A stretch of 64,000 nucleotides of DNA from Acanthamoeba lenticulata (taxonomy: Eukaryota > Discosea > Longamoebia > Acanthamoebidae): the NCBI GenBank assembly GCA_002179805.1, contig NAVB01000211.1:1-64000 (forward strand). The letters run 5' to 3'. The translations under genes and the position numbers were made by a program. The first letter of the stretch is position 1, and each line of letters begins with the position of its first letter. Under the pieces are notes generated by a model that did no database searches, had not been told where the DNA came from, and was given only the letters and a program-made list of their open reading frames with translations. This document shows positions 63,901 through 64,000 of the stretch, piece by piece.

Positions 63901-64000
63901 TGCGCAGGTGCCGGTCGAAGGGCGACGCGGCGATCGACGTCAACTCGCTGGAGCCGCTACCAGCGCAAGCCTGCGTGGCGCTCGAGTCGAGCGTGCCGGC
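60919..64000 (+). CDS. Multidomain sugar-phosphate enzyme: PGM2-type mutase + arabinose-5-phosphate isomerase (SIS) + start of UDP-sugar pyrophosphorylase; 3' end outside the window
   Basis: ATG 60919 starts MASPTLHHGPG. Domain 1 (residues about 20-600, introns at 61327-61457 and later) is an alpha-D-phosphohexomutase of the PGM2/phosphopentomutase type: HRISFGTAGLRGKMKWGFAF, VMVTASHNPKEDNGYKVYW (phosphoserine near residue 166), ANDPDADRLAVAE (metal loop), GFKWLGNQ, AYEVEIGFMIGD and TFRGSGTEPNKLKYY (phosphate loop). Domain 2 (from about residue 640) is an SIS domain of the KpsF/GutQ/KdsD family: GTGRVIFTGVGKSGIIAQKI, ATEAAHGDLGVIT and VVVCISNSGNTPELI, then VGITSNKDSLLA and FGLRHPG...GVLGERVLGK (HPGG-like end); no CBS domains follow. 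Domain 3 begins KMTNEERDKL-type MTNEERDKLKRDFERIDLAE, LSKIYLK, then SLEPLPAQACVALE, which is the N-terminus of UAP/UDP-sugar pyrophosphorylases; the window ends there. The frame is continuous through the junctions with normal introns, so it is not a mis-join. Confidence 0.9.

Overview
The window is nuclear DNA of an amoebozoan, almost certainly Acanthamoeba or a very close relative. The signs are GC-rich exons, short GT-AG introns (mostly about 50-120 bp) with T-rich tracts before the acceptor, very short intergenic gaps, and a complete 119-nt eukaryotic 5S rRNA gene that matches the Acanthamoeba 5S sequence as I remember it. Reading frames were joined by hand across introns. Gene limits are well supported where homology continues across the junctions. 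Weak exons and some start codons are less certain.

Layout. 0-13 kb: an AT-hook protein (+), then four minus-strand genes: a secreted beta-helix protein, an intronless F-box/ankyrin-like giant ORF, a fatty-acid-hydroxylase-family membrane protein, and a SNF1/MARK-like kinase. 13-25 kb: a ZNRD2-like zinc-ribbon protein (+), a small coiled-coil protein (+), the splicing factor SF3B3 (+), a gene-poor stretch with two direct repeats around a divergent Ras-like GTPase (+), a CDKN3-like phosphatase (-) and a WDR5-like WD40 protein (+). 25-36 kb: a secreted GH31 glycosidase (-), a START-domain protein (+), a USP47-type deubiquitinase (+) and a broken protein-kinase relic (+). 36-42 kb: one large gene joining a PIN-like nuclease domain to a long series of RI-type leucine-rich repeats, with the 5S rRNA gene inside one of its introns in the same orientation. 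42-53 kb: asparagine synthetase (-), PAM16/Tim16 (-), mitochondrial IF2 (-), the Pol III factor BDP1 (+) and a long-chain acyl-CoA synthetase (-). 53-64 kb: a penicillin-acylase-family Ntn hydrolase (+), an intronless HD-domain protein (-), an F-box/RCC1 relic (-), a tandem-E2 protein related to UBE2Z (+), and at the right edge a multidomain enzyme (+) joining PGM2-type phosphohexo/pentomutase, a KpsF/KdsD-type arabinose-5-phosphate isomerase and the start of a UDP-sugar pyrophosphorylase.

Most genes are unrelated housekeeping functions: splicing, histone methylation, ubiquitin, mitochondrial import and translation, Pol III transcription, lipid activation. There are no operons. Neighbouring genes are often convergent with 20-210 bp between stop codons, or divergent with about 250-600 bp shared 5' regions. 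The most unusual items are the PGM-API-UDPGP fusion, the intronic 5S gene in a PIN-LRR host gene, the Ras-like GTPase with degenerate switch regions between direct repeats, the tandem E2, and the giant-virus-like intronless F-box gene.
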